Virus record (IMG/VR): IMGVR_UViG_3300037042_000775
Location: 1 to 28,017 of that record
DNA: 28,017 nucleotides
Origin: a virus
Direction: 5' to 3' (one strand)
A program made the translations under genes and the position numbers. How positions within the stretch are numbered: position 1 is the stretch's first letter; every line of letters begins with the position of its first letter. Shown one piece after another: positions 1 through 5,777 of the stretch. The notes under the pieces are model-generated. The model was not told the DNA's origin, did no database searches, and worked only from the letters and a program-made list of their open reading frames with translations.

Positions 1-135
1 ATAGGCAAACTCGGCAGCGGCTTCATGAAACGGACGGCCCACGTTCATATCCACTTCAATATCAGCCAACACCCACGGCAGCACCTTGGCTGCGAAGTAG
101 TCGCGCATCGTCATCTCTGTATCTAAATCAATCAT
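1..135 (-). CDS. Small conserved phage protein, 3' end beyond the window
   Basis: This open frame begins at ATG 135 and runs off the left edge with no stop; 45 codons are visible. The start follows a GGAG ribosome-binding site and overlaps the TGA of the upstream gene (ATGA). The product starts MIDLDTEMTMRDYFAAKVLP. The MRDYFAAK segment is typical of a short protein family found in many phages near early genes; I know of no proven function. No membrane segment is seen in the visible part. The real length is unknown. Confidence 0.7.
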   Translation of the reverse strand, partial: MIDLDTEMTMRDYFAAKVLPWVLADIEVDMNVGRPFHEAAAEFAY

Positions 136-260
136 GTTGTGCTCCAAAAGTAAAATAATACAGCCATCCCTGTGGCAAACACGCCAAGCAGGAACAGCAA
201 GTTAAAAAACCCATCAACCACTACAGACCATAGGGTGAAGTCGTCGTTGTCATTGTCCAT
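132..260 (-). CDS. 42-residue single-pass membrane protein
   Basis: A 42-residue frame starts at ATG 260, sharing one base with the TAA of the upstream gene (TAATG), and ends in TGA overlapping the next ATG. This double coupling supports it as a real gene. The N-terminus is very acidic (MDNDNDDF). A hydrophobic stretch at about residues 17-38 (FFNLLFLLGVFATGMAVLFY) should form one transmembrane helix, and the C-terminus is only a few residues long. It could act in the inner membrane, but nothing ties it to lysis or superinfection exclusion. Function unknown. Confidence 0.65.
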   Translation of the reverse strand: MDNDNDDFTLWSVVVDGFFNLLFLLGVFATGMAVLFYFWSTT

Positions 261-748
261 TATTTCCCCAATGCTTCAGTTAGTTTTGCGTGCAGTGTGA
301 TTGCTTCGCGTATGGTGAGTGTGTCGATCAGCGCGTCAATATCCAACGCCTTACGCAGTATATATTTCGGTGGCTCAGTCGCAGTCTGCGTCTCCAGCGC
401 GGCAATGCCCTGCTTGATGGGCTGCTTTTTCTTAGCTGCCTTGTAGTTGCTTTTGATTGGCGTGTATGCCGACACTATGGCCGTCAGATGCCCGTTCATG
501 GACATCTGTACCAGCCCTTGCTTAACCATTGCCGATATGAGCGATGATGTTGACGATGGCTTATATCCTGCAAGCGCAAGCGCACCCACCACAGTTTTCT
601 TTGTCAGGTGCGGGTTGTCGCAGATGTACTCGAACGTCCCTTTCGCTACGCCCCCAGCTTCTTCTGCCGTGCGTATGGGTATCGGCTTTACAACCTTTGG
701 CTCCCACTCATTCAATGCTTTTGCTAGTGCGGATTTAATGCTGTTCAT
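260..748 (-). CDS. Unassigned 162-residue protein, possible winged-helix fold
   Basis: I chose ATG 748 over the in-frame ATG at 754. AGGAG lies about seven bases before 748 but only one base before 754, and 748 gives an ATGA overlap with the upstream stop. Residues of roughly 35-95 read like a helix-turn-helix followed by a wing (TFEYICDNPHLTKKTVVGAL, then SLISAMVKQGLVQMS and a short strand), as in MarR-like or plasmid-control DNA-binding folds. The middle is Lys/Gln-rich and the C-terminus is helical. A DNA-binding role, even as the factor for the dispersed palindromes, is possible but only a guess from pattern. No family is recognised with confidence. Confidence 0.7.
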   Translation of the reverse strand: MNSIKSALAKALNEWEPKVVKPIPIRTAEEAGGVAKGTFEYICDNPHLTKKTVVGALALAGYKPSSTSSLISAMVKQGLVQMSMNGHLTAIVSAYTPIKSNYKAAKKKQPIKQGIAALETQTATEPPKYILRKALDIDALIDTLTIREAITLHAKLTEALGK

Positions 749-930
749 AGCCATGCTCCTATCTTTTTGTTAATGAAACTTATGATCTTCTGCATGTCGC
801 TTCGCTCACCCAACAAGGCACGCTGAAGCAACCGCGCATCGTCATCCATTGCTGGCGTGCGTGGGTGTGGCACATAACGTATGCCGATCTTTATCCTGCC
901 CGTGTTGTAGGGCACTAGTTTATTGTTCAT
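745..930 (-). CDS. Unassigned 61-residue protein
   Basis: The frame starts at ATG 930 after a clear CAGGAG ribosome-binding site seven bases away, and its TGA overlaps the start of the next gene (ATGA). The product is basic at its C-terminus, with no cysteines and no membrane segment. Residues 27-58 (around MDDDARLLQRALLGERSDMQ) are probably helical. A hairpin at 954-973 lies just upstream. No function can be assigned; it is a typical small early phage protein. Confidence 0.65.
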   Translation of the reverse strand: MNNKLVPYNTGRIKIGIRYVPHPRTPAMDDDARLLQRALLGERSDMQKIISFINKKIGAWL

Positions 931-953
931 TTATTTCTCCTGATTAAAAGTGT

Positions 954-973
954 ACTCCAGATTGCGCTGGAGT
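954..973 (-). terminator. Hairpin between two leftward genes, possible weak terminator
   Basis: A perfect 7-bp inverted repeat (ACTCCAG / CTGGAGT) encloses a 6-base loop, CGCAAT on the minus strand. In the leftward direction it is followed by ACACTTTTAAT, a short T tract, and then by the ribosome-binding site of the gene at 745-930. It could be a weak rho-independent terminator or a leader hairpin in the same place as the CCGTCT hairpins. The loop differs, so I do not group it with them. Confidence 0.35.
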
Positions 974-989
974 GTCTAGTGCTGGACAA

Positions 990-1217
990 CTATTTTTTAA
1001 TAATCGTCCATCCCATTGCCTTAATCACCTTCTTTATACTCGGATCAGGCATAAGACCCTTCGCTATATGCACCTCCTTCTTGCTCTTGTATATCGTTAC
1101 GATCGTGAGGCTGCGCGGTATCATCCACGTACCCCCATCGTTCATGGTTTCAAACAGGCGTTGTGTCCATGCAACTGAGTTCTTCATACCCTCTGCTGTG
1201 TCTATGTCGTAGTTCAT
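990..1217 (-). CDS. Unassigned 75-residue protein
   Basis: The start ATG 1217 overlaps the upstream TGA (ATGA), and AGGAG lies just before it inside the upstream gene. The product is mixed alpha/beta with a basic C-terminus ending TIIKK. It has no cysteine motif and no signal or membrane segment. The visible segment VTIYKSKKEVHIAKGLMP suggests two beta strands. I do not recognise the family. Confidence 0.6.
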   Translation of the reverse strand: MNYDIDTAEGMKNSVAWTQRLFETMNDGGTWMIPRSLTIVTIYKSKKEVHIAKGLMPDPSIKKVIKAMGWTIIKK

Positions 1218-1690
1218 TCATCTTCTCCTGTTAATGCTTCAATGTTGCGGCGTGTTTGCGCCTCTTGCTCTAACGCTTCTTTAATGCGGTTTCTTATAGG
1301 CGCTTTACGTTTTGCGTAATCGCCTGCGTTGTAGCTGGGTTTTAATGTCCCTGCGGCTTTTGCTTTATCTCTCCACTCTTTATGTTTAGCATTTTTGTTA
1401 GCTATTACTTCTGGTTTTTTGCTATATGTTTTTACGTATTCTTTTTGATACTCCTTGTTTTTTTCCGTTGCTCGGTATAGCTTTCGCATAGCCTTGTGCT
1501 TAGGTGTTTGACTATATGCTTTTTGCATCAGCGCAATTTTTTCTGGGTTTCTTGCAACATACCGTGCGTGTGTTTCTCTATTTTCTTTAAGATAGCATTC
1601 ATGGCATTTAGACTGCAAAATACTTCCCGATCTTGTGAGTCGGTACTCACTATCCTCTTTTGTTTCCCCGCATTTGCTACAGGTTTTCAT
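1214..1690 (-). CDS. Zinc-ribbon protein, HNH-endonuclease-like N-terminus
   Basis: This 158-residue protein starts at ATG 1690, with GGAG six bases upstream. Two CxxC pairs (C4/C7 and C29/C32) in MKTCSKCGETKED and KCHECYLKENRE make a compact zinc ribbon of the type often found at the N-terminus of phage HNH or homing-type endonucleases. The rest is Lys/Arg-rich and probably helical, with no HNH or GIY-YIG catalytic motif, so a nuclease activity is not supported. It is more likely a nucleic-acid-binding protein or a decayed endonuclease. The gene is visibly more AT-rich than its neighbours, which suggests separate acquisition. Its leader carries the 1709-1736 hairpin. Confidence 0.7.
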   Translation of the reverse strand: MKTCSKCGETKEDSEYRLTRSGSILQSKCHECYLKENRETHARYVARNPEKIALMQKAYSQTPKHKAMRKLYRATEKNKEYQKEYVKTYSKKPEVIANKNAKHKEWRDKAKAAGTLKPSYNAGDYAKRKAPIRNRIKEALEQEAQTRRNIEALTGEDE

Positions 1691-1708
1691 TTACTTCTCC
1701 TAAGAATT

Positions 1709-1736
1709 CCTCGTGAGACGGCACGAGGATGACCGT
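1709..1736 (-). promoter_or_regulatory. CCGTCT leader hairpin, copy D
   Basis: On the minus strand, ACGG (1736-1733) and a 4-base linker lead to stem CCTCGTG, loop CCGTCT and stem CACGAGG (1728-1709), followed eight bases later by GGAG and the start of the gene at 1690. The stem shares no sequence with copies A-C, yet the loop and the upstream ACGG are kept. ACGG is complementary to CCGT of the loop, so an H-type pseudoknot is possible. This copy has no GTGTCAC palindrome beside it. Confidence 0.65.
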
Positions 1737-1744
1737 TCCTTCTC

Positions 1745-2875
1745 TTACTCTGCGTACGCAGCATCAAACAGTGTAGCCAACACCGAGTCAACATCGTACT
1801 TACCCACCATATCCATAGCTGCCGATATGGCATCGTCGGTTATCCGCTTGCGGTCGATCAGCTTGATAGCCAAGTCCCTGTCTTCAGGGTACACACTCTC
1901 AGCAATCAGTTCAACGAGGTTGGTCTTGAACCCCTGCTCCGCATCAAGCAGACACTCAAGCAGGTACTCGTCGTCGTCAAGCGTATCTAACTTGTCCTCA
2001 TCGAACATTGTCTCCGTGCCCTTGGGGATGTTAGGCGCTGTCTTCCACCACGATGTGTGACAGAAGTCGTAGCTGTCCGTAATAGGTTCAGGCTCCACAA
2101 ACGTAGGGTCACGCTCGGTAGGCAGTCCATCCCAATCAATCGCTATCACCGCAGCCGCAAGCCTGTCGAAGTGCTCAATGTCCAACTCCTCACGCTCACT
2201 GTGCTCATGGTCGTAGCCACATGAGATATTCGTGCACTCGGGGATGATGTCAACGAACTCGGCTGTGTCCGTATACACGCCCGTATCATCAGGTGAGTAC
2301 ATGAATGCATCACAACTTGAATTAAACGCATCAGCCAGCCCTTGCGCAAAATCATCAGAGCAGCACCTACCCCACCCCTGATGGGAGATAACGCTGTCTG
2401 TGCCCCGCCTGTCGAACGCTATGGCCCTATTGAACTCAGCCAGTAGCTGTGGATACTCCCGCGCCAGATGCTTGGCACCAATACCCCCGACCTCCTCGCC
2501 TTGCGTGAACACATAGTACCCCGGCACACCAGCGTGCAGCAGGTGCATGAGCAGCGCACATCCCACGCCATCATCAGCACCCAGCGCAGCCCCGTCCGCA
2601 TACCACATCGTCTTGGTCTTGCGAATCTTGTTGGCCCCTGTTTTGCGGTGCACCGTATCGACGTGTGCTACGAACAGTGTCTTGTGATCGCTGTGCGTAC
2701 GATTGTCAACGTGCAAGTTACCCGCCACGTCGAGCCACACCCCGGCATACAGGTGAGCAGGCAAGTGGTCATACAGCCACTCGGTGAATACCAACACGGC
2801 CATCGTGTTGTGTGGGCGCATCATTGAGAGCGCACGGTTAAGCGTCTTGTAAAGCATTGTGTGTTTCTTATTCAT
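1745..2875 (-). CDS. M20/M28-like zinc metallopeptidase
   Basis: This is a 376-residue predicted co-catalytic metallopeptidase resembling M20 peptidases such as PepT and related M28/M42 enzymes. The expected ligand order is present: H71 and D73 in AHVDTVH, D101/D102 in GADDGVG, catalytic E127 and E128 in GEEVGG, D155 in FDRRG, and H223/H225 in YDHEHS. The catalytic domain fills about residues 25-250. The final 120 residues are an acidic, helical extension I do not recognise. No signal peptide is seen, so it should act in the cytoplasm on peptides or small amide substrates. ATG 2875 overlaps the upstream stop by 8 bases; ATG 2857 is an alternative start. Neither has a strong ribosome-binding site. 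Confidence 0.85.
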   Translation of the reverse strand: MNKKHTMLYKTLNRALSMMRPHNTMAVLVFTEWLYDHLPAHLYAGVWLDVAGNLHVDNRTHSDHKTLFVAHVDTVHRKTGANKIRKTKTMWYADGAALGADDGVGCALLMHLLHAGVPGYYVFTQGEEVGGIGAKHLAREYPQLLAEFNRAIAFDRRGTDSVISHQGWGRCCSDDFAQGLADAFNSSCDAFMYSPDDTGVYTDTAEFVDIIPECTNISCGYDHEHSEREELDIEHFDRLAAAVIAIDWDGLPTERDPTFVEPEPITDSYDFCHTSWWKTAPNIPKGTETMFDEDKLDTLDDDEYLLECLLDAEQGFKTNLVELIAESVYPEDRDLAIKLIDRKRITDDAISAAMDMVGKYDVDSVLATLFDAAYAE

Positions 2876-4316
2876 TTGTTTCTTTCGTTAATTGTTCAAT
2901 AGCTGTCATGCCTGTATCGACGGGAGTCCACACCGTTTTGGTGTCCTCCTCGTCATCCTCCATCTCATACTCATCGGCATGGTCCTCGTGGATCGTCTTG
3001 CCGCACTTGGTCGTCACGCTGTCGCAGTCGCTGTTCGCATAGTAGTCATGGCTGTGCTCACACTGCCAAGCCTCGTCCGTCAAGCACCACTCCCCATTCT
3101 CTAGCTCTACGCAGTCCTCACGCATCTCGTACTCACCATCGACGGTGTGGCAGATGTCATCGCTGTCTACCCTGTGCCATTCGTGATTGCTCTCAATGCA
3201 CACCGCATTATCCTGATGGCAGTACTCCCCATTCTCTAGCTCTACGATGTCATTGTCGGACAGGTACTGATCGTGATAATACTCGCCGTCAACCTCAATC
3301 ATGTCGTCGTCATTTACCACATACTGATTACCTCGCCGTCCATAAACATAGGTGTAATGATCGTGCCTGCAACAATCACAGATACGCACATCCTCATGCG
3401 CCCCTGCCCAATGCCCATCACCATCCCGGATGTTGGCACCGCAGTCCTCACAACTCTCACAATTAACCTCATCGGCTGAACCGTCCGTGTTGTCGCACTT
3501 GTAATTAGCCTCGCCCTCGTCATCCGTGACACGGAAGTAATTGCCACAGTCAATGACATACTTTTCAGCACCGTCCAGATACGGAGCCACGAACCCATTG
3601 TCATTGCGTGCACCTAGCTTGAGTAGCTTGTACCCACTCCAGCCTGATGCCTTGCTGTAGCCCTCCTCTTGCAGCCACGCATTGAGACGCTCATCAGAGT
3701 CCGAATAGCCACTGCCCTCACGTCCCCGGTATGTGCGGACATACTGCTCATCGTTGAGCAACGCACGCCCCGTGTACTTACCACCCTCCATCGTGCATGC
3801 CATGTGCCAGCCAAACTTCGGGTCATACACCTCATACGGATGCTTGTCGTACAGGTACGCGAACCCCTCCTCATCCCCAGACATGCACGAGCTAGGCCCG
3901 TTGACGATGATATCTAGCATCTCCTCCATCGTTCGCACGATCTTGAACGTAGCCTCCACGTATAGAGCCGCGATGTTGCGTATCTGATCTGAGCGCAGCC
4001 TGCTGAAGTGCCGTGTCAGGTACTTGGACACAGATGTCACGGTCTGACGATCCGCTTCACCATGCTCCTCCGTGCGGGTGTAGGCAACCTTGTGATTACC
4101 CTCCTTGCTGTCGTGCGGCCACTCCAACACCAACTCCTGCCAGTTGTCAGGCTTCTCCAATGAGATAGCCCGGTACACCGCATCGTGCATACGCCCCTCG
4201 CTGAACTGCTCACGACGATGCCAGCTACGGCTGTGCAACAGGATGTGCGCTAACTCCCTCATCCAGTTATGGATTAGGTTGTGCGATTTTGTACTCGTCC
4301 ACATTTCGTTACTCAT
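2868..4316 (-). CDS. Large Cys/His-rich acidic protein with internal repeat
   Basis: This 482-residue protein starts at ATG 4316, eight bases after AGGAG. Residues of about 90-235 form a conserved-looking globular part containing PSSCMS, HPYEVYDPKFGW and an LNAWLQEEGY segment. This pattern occurs in unassigned phage proteins. After residue 250 the protein is rich in Cys, His, Asp and Glu: C286/C289/C292 and C313/C315/C316 probably bind zinc. Two VELENGE(Y/W)C units 45 residues apart show a duplication. The C-terminus is strongly acidic. It could be a zinc-binding scaffold or a protein-interaction or DNA-mimic type factor, but no activity is established. The leader carries palindrome 4372 and hairpin A. 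Confidence 0.75.
   Translation of the reverse strand: MSNEMWTSTKSHNLIHNWMRELAHILLHSRSWHRREQFSEGRMHDAVYRAISLEKPDNWQELVLEWPHDSKEGNHKVAYTRTEEHGEADRQTVTSVSKYLTRHFSRLRSDQIRNIAALYVEATFKIVRTMEEMLDIIVNGPSSCMSGDEEGFAYLYDKHPYEVYDPKFGWHMACTMEGGKYTGRALLNDEQYVRTYRGREGSGYSDSDERLNAWLQEEGYSKASGWSGYKLLKLGARNDNGFVAPYLDGAEKYVIDCGNYFRVTDDEGEANYKCDNTDGSADEVNCESCEDCGANIRDGDGHWAGAHEDVRICDCCRHDHYTYVYGRRGNQYVVNDDDMIEVDGEYYHDQYLSDNDIVELENGEYCHQDNAVCIESNHEWHRVDSDDICHTVDGEYEMREDCVELENGEWCLTDEAWQCEHSHDYYANSDCDSVTTKCGKTIHEDHADEYEMEDDEEDTKTVWTPVDTGMTAIEQLTKETNE
3089..3246 (-). repeat. In-frame direct repeat inside the Cys-rich gene
   Basis: An identical 23-base segment occurs at 3089-3111 and 3224-3246, exactly 135 bases (45 codons) apart and in the same frame. 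It encodes VELENGE in both copies, followed by YC or WC. The flanking units share CHxxD/E spacing but have diverged. This suggests an old tandem duplication of a 45-residue module with one segment held constant. Confidence 0.7.
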
Positions 4317-4339
4317 TTTTAATTCTCCTACTTGCTAGT

Positions 4340-4368
4340 GTGATCTGAGACGGCAGATCACTAACCGT
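4340..4368 (-). promoter_or_regulatory. CCGTCT leader hairpin, copy A
   Basis: Minus-strand order: ACGG (4368-4365), TTA, stem GTGATCTG, loop CCGTCT, stem CAGATCAC (8 perfect pairs), then ACTAGCAAGTAGGAG leading to the start at 4316. It lies directly after palindrome 4372-4390 in the direction of transcription. ACGG can pair with CCGT of the loop. Confidence 0.75.
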
Positions 4369-4371
4369 TTT

Positions 4372-4390
4372 GTGTGTCACCGTGACACAC
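4372..4390. promoter_or_regulatory. GTGTCACNGTGACAC palindrome, site 1
   Basis: A perfect 19-bp odd palindrome, GTGTGTCACCGTGACACAC, centred on 4381. It abuts the TAA of the gene at 4391-4678 with no gap and precedes hairpin A. An odd palindrome of this size fits a dimeric repressor operator. Confidence 0.75.
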
Positions 4391-4678
4391 TTAATCCCAA
4401 GGCAAGGTGTCACGACTCCCGCTGTAATTTCCATAGTCGTAGTTGGTCATCACCAACGTCTCAATGGCGTACTTATCCAGCCTATCTCCCCGAAGGAAGT
4501 CGCCCAACATGACACGCCCGTTGATGTACCTGCTCAAGTCAGAGAAAGCAATCCAGCTTTGCATCCGACCTAAATCGGACATGTCACCCGTCAACTCAGC
4601 GCTGTTGTCCCTCACCTCGGCAACCATGCGCTGCCCATCGGCTTCGTACTGCCGACCTGTGTTCCATTGATGTTTCAT
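4391..4678 (-). CDS. Small conserved phage protein (WNTGRQY type)
   Basis: A 95-residue protein starting at ATG 4678, which overlaps the upstream TGA (ATGA) and follows AAGGAG. The N-terminal WNTGRQYEADGQRMVAEV and the middle AFSDLSRYINGRV resemble a short beta-rich phage family usually encoded among early genes; its function is unknown. It is the last gene of a four-gene overlapping run (5254 to 4391), and its stop codon touches palindrome 4372-4390. Confidence 0.7.
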   Translation of the reverse strand: MKHQWNTGRQYEADGQRMVAEVRDNSAELTGDMSDLGRMQSWIAFSDLSRYINGRVMLGDFLRGDRLDKYAIETLVMTNYDYGNYSGSRDTLPWD

Positions 4679-4896
4679 TTCGCTTCTCCTTCAAGTCGTG
4701 CAATACCCATTTCAATGTCATCCATCACCTGCACCAGCACATTCTTGCGGTTGCCTTTGTAGCCCATGCTTCGCAGCATGGACAGTGCGCTAGGTGCTCG
4801 GCTCCTGCTCATCCCGTTTATCTCCAGCTTGAGCATCGTGCGCAGCGTGCACAGCCTGAACAGTTCTATCTCTGCTGGTGTAGTAATCATGCTCAT
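4675..4896 (-). CDS. Unassigned 73-residue protein
   Basis: The frame is open further upstream, but ATG 4896 is chosen because it overlaps the upstream stop as ATGA and has AGGAG seven bases before it. The product is helical, with ELFRLCTLRTMLKLEINGMS at about residues 10-29 and a basic middle (GYKGNRKNVLVQVMDDIE). It has one cysteine and no membrane segment. No function can be assigned. Confidence 0.65.
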   Translation of the reverse strand: MSMITTPAEIELFRLCTLRTMLKLEINGMSRSRAPSALSMLRSMGYKGNRKNVLVQVMDDIEMGIARLEGEAK

Positions 4897-5078
4897 TTCA
4901 TTCTCCTCATTGGTTGTGCTTTCATCTTCTCCAACTCCCACGTCACGGCCATACGCTCGGCTGTATCCTGCGCCTTGCGCTTGCGCTCGGCTGTCACGTG
5001 GCGGTTCATGAACTCATCCCGAAGGATGCGAAGCGCAGCCATTTCAGTGGCCTTGATCGTCATGGTTTTGTACTTCAT
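4893..5078 (-). CDS. Unassigned 61-residue basic helical protein
   Basis: ATG 5078 is preferred over the GTG one codon earlier because GGAGG sits six bases before it and it overlaps the upstream TGA (TGATG). The product is almost entirely charged helix (LRDEFMNRHVTAERKRKAQ, then ERMAVTWELEKMK) and could form a short coiled coil. No family is recognised. It is part of the overlapping 5254-4391 run, so it is probably made together with its neighbours. Confidence 0.65.
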   Translation of the reverse strand: MKYKTMTIKATEMAALRILRDEFMNRHVTAERKRKAQDTAERMAVTWELEKMKAQPMRRMK

Positions 5079-5254
5079 CACAGTCCTCCAGTGGAATGGA
5101 TAACCTGCTGCCCGTCCTTCTCGGCCAACATCACTGTGACCTCGTATGACTTGCGGGTTTTGAATATGGCCGCAGCTTTTTGCTGTGCCTCATAACTTGA
5201 GGTCGCATGGACCTCGATCTGCTTGCCTCGGTAAAAAGCGATATAACCGTTCAT
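5078..5254 (-). CDS. Small conserved phage protein (MNGYIAFYRGK type)
   Basis: A 58-residue frame starts at ATG 5254, six bases after GGAG, and ends in TGA at 5078-5080. MNGYIAFYRGKQIEVHA, SYEAQQKAAAIF and SYEVTVMLAEKDGQQVIHST match a short protein family seen in many phages of Proteobacteria; no function is established. Predicted fold: strand, strand, helix, strand. It opens a four-gene unit whose leader carries hairpin B and palindrome 5308-5326. Confidence 0.75.
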   Translation of the reverse strand: MNGYIAFYRGKQIEVHATSSYEAQQKAAAIFKTRKSYEVTVMLAEKDGQQVIHSTGGL

Positions 5255-5275
5255 CTTCTTCTCCTACTTGCTAGT

Positions 5276-5304
5276 GCAGCCTGAGACGGCAGACTGCTAA
5301 CCGT
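5276..5304 (-). promoter_or_regulatory. CCGTCT leader hairpin, copy B
   Basis: Minus strand: ACGG, TTA, stem GCAGTCTG, loop CCGTCT, stem CAGGCTGC. Compared with copy A, several stem positions change on both sides and pairing is kept, with one U-G wobble. It is followed by ACTAGCAAGTAGGAG and the gene starting at 5254. Confidence 0.75.
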
Positions 5305-5307
5305 TTT

Positions 5308-5326
5308 GTGTGTCACGGTGACACAC
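5308..5326. promoter_or_regulatory. GTGTCACNGTGACAC palindrome, site 2
   Basis: A perfect 19-bp palindrome, GTGTGTCACGGTGACACAC, centred on 5317. It abuts the TAA of the gene at 5327-5467 and leads into hairpin B with the same spacing as site 1 and hairpin A. Confidence 0.75.
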
Positions 5327-5467
5327 TTATTTTTTACTACGCTCTTCTTCGTAGTCGTAGTCACTGCACCCTTCCGAGGGCCAATCGCCACTACTTACAT
5401 CACCATAGTGGTAGTGTCCACAGTGGTAGCAGTACTCTTCACCATCGTCTTCAGTTTCTTCGTCCAT
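5327..5467 (-). CDS. 46-residue acidic Cys/His protein
   Basis: This short frame starts at ATG 5467 one base after the upstream TGA, with GGAG six bases before it, and stops at palindrome 5308-5326. The product is very acidic (MDEETEDDGEEYCYHCGHYHYGD at the start, DYDYEEERSKK at the end). C13 and C16 with nearby histidines (YCYHCGHYH) make a plausible half zinc knuckle; a third cysteine lies at about residue 34. Small acidic proteins like this can bind host enzymes, but there is no direct evidence for that here. Confidence 0.65.
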   Translation of the reverse strand: MDEETEDDGEEYCYHCGHYHYGDVSSGDWPSEGCSDYDYEEERSKK

Positions 5468-5468
5468 G

Positions 5469-5672
5469 TCAGTCTCCGATCATGTTGAGTGCGTCTTGCG
5501 CTATCTTGCGCCACGCCCCCTGATTGATGATGGGCAGTCCATCCCAGTCCTTCGCGTCCAGTTGCTGGACGGCGTACTGGCATATCGCCTCCAGCACGAA
5601 CGCTTCATTTAGAACACCGGACTCCATGAACCGTTTGACCAATGTGGTCTTGTTTACTTTTGCTTTACGCAT
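5469..5672 (-). CDS. Unassigned 67-residue protein
   Basis: Starts at ATG 5672, six bases after GGAG; the leader contains hairpin C. The N-terminus is basic (MRKAKVNKTTLVKRFM), followed by helices around residues 20-40 (NEAFVLEAICQYAVQQL). DWDGLPIINQGAWRKIAQ follows and is amphipathic. It is compact and helical, without membrane segments. No family is recognised. Confidence 0.65.
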   Translation of the reverse strand: MRKAKVNKTTLVKRFMESGVLNEAFVLEAICQYAVQQLDAKDWDGLPIINQGAWRKIAQDALNMIGD

Positions 5673-5693
5673 ATCAATCTCCTACTTGCTAGT

Positions 5694-5722
5694 GTGACCT
5701 GAGACGGCAGGTCACGAACCGT
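5694..5722 (-). promoter_or_regulatory. CCGTCT leader hairpin, copy C
   Basis: Minus strand: ACGG, TTC, stem GTGACCTG, loop CCGTCT, stem CAGGTCAC, with eight perfect pairs. Relative to copy A, one pair changes from T-A to C-G on both sides. It is followed by ACTAGCAAGTAGGAG and the gene starting at 5672. Confidence 0.75.
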
Positions 5723-5727
5723 TTTAA

Positions 5728-5777
5728 AAGTGTGTCACCCTATCTTCGGGTAAACCCTGTGTCACCGTGACACACTT
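5728..5777. promoter_or_regulatory. Palindrome site 3 with an extra half-site
   Basis: The full palindrome TGTGTCACCGTGACACA is at 5758-5774, next to the stop of the gene at 5777. A further half-site AAGTGTGTCAC lies at 5728-5738, in inverted orientation to the distal half GTGACACACTT (5767-5777). The two outer half-sites are separated by 28 bases that contain the inner half-site and a small ACCC/GGGT hairpin. It looks like an expanded version of sites 1 and 2. Confidence 0.65.

Noticed and set aside
3525-4035. Further GTGTCAC-type sites inside the Cys-rich gene
   Set aside because: Only single half-sites occur there (near 3525 and 4029), as expected by chance in a sequence rich in GTCAC words.
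5308-5326. Palindromes as rho-independent terminators
   Set aside because: Leftward transcription finds no T tract after them. Only some copies have T-rich sequence in the rightward direction, where no gene is being read. The constant arm sequence favours a protein-binding site.
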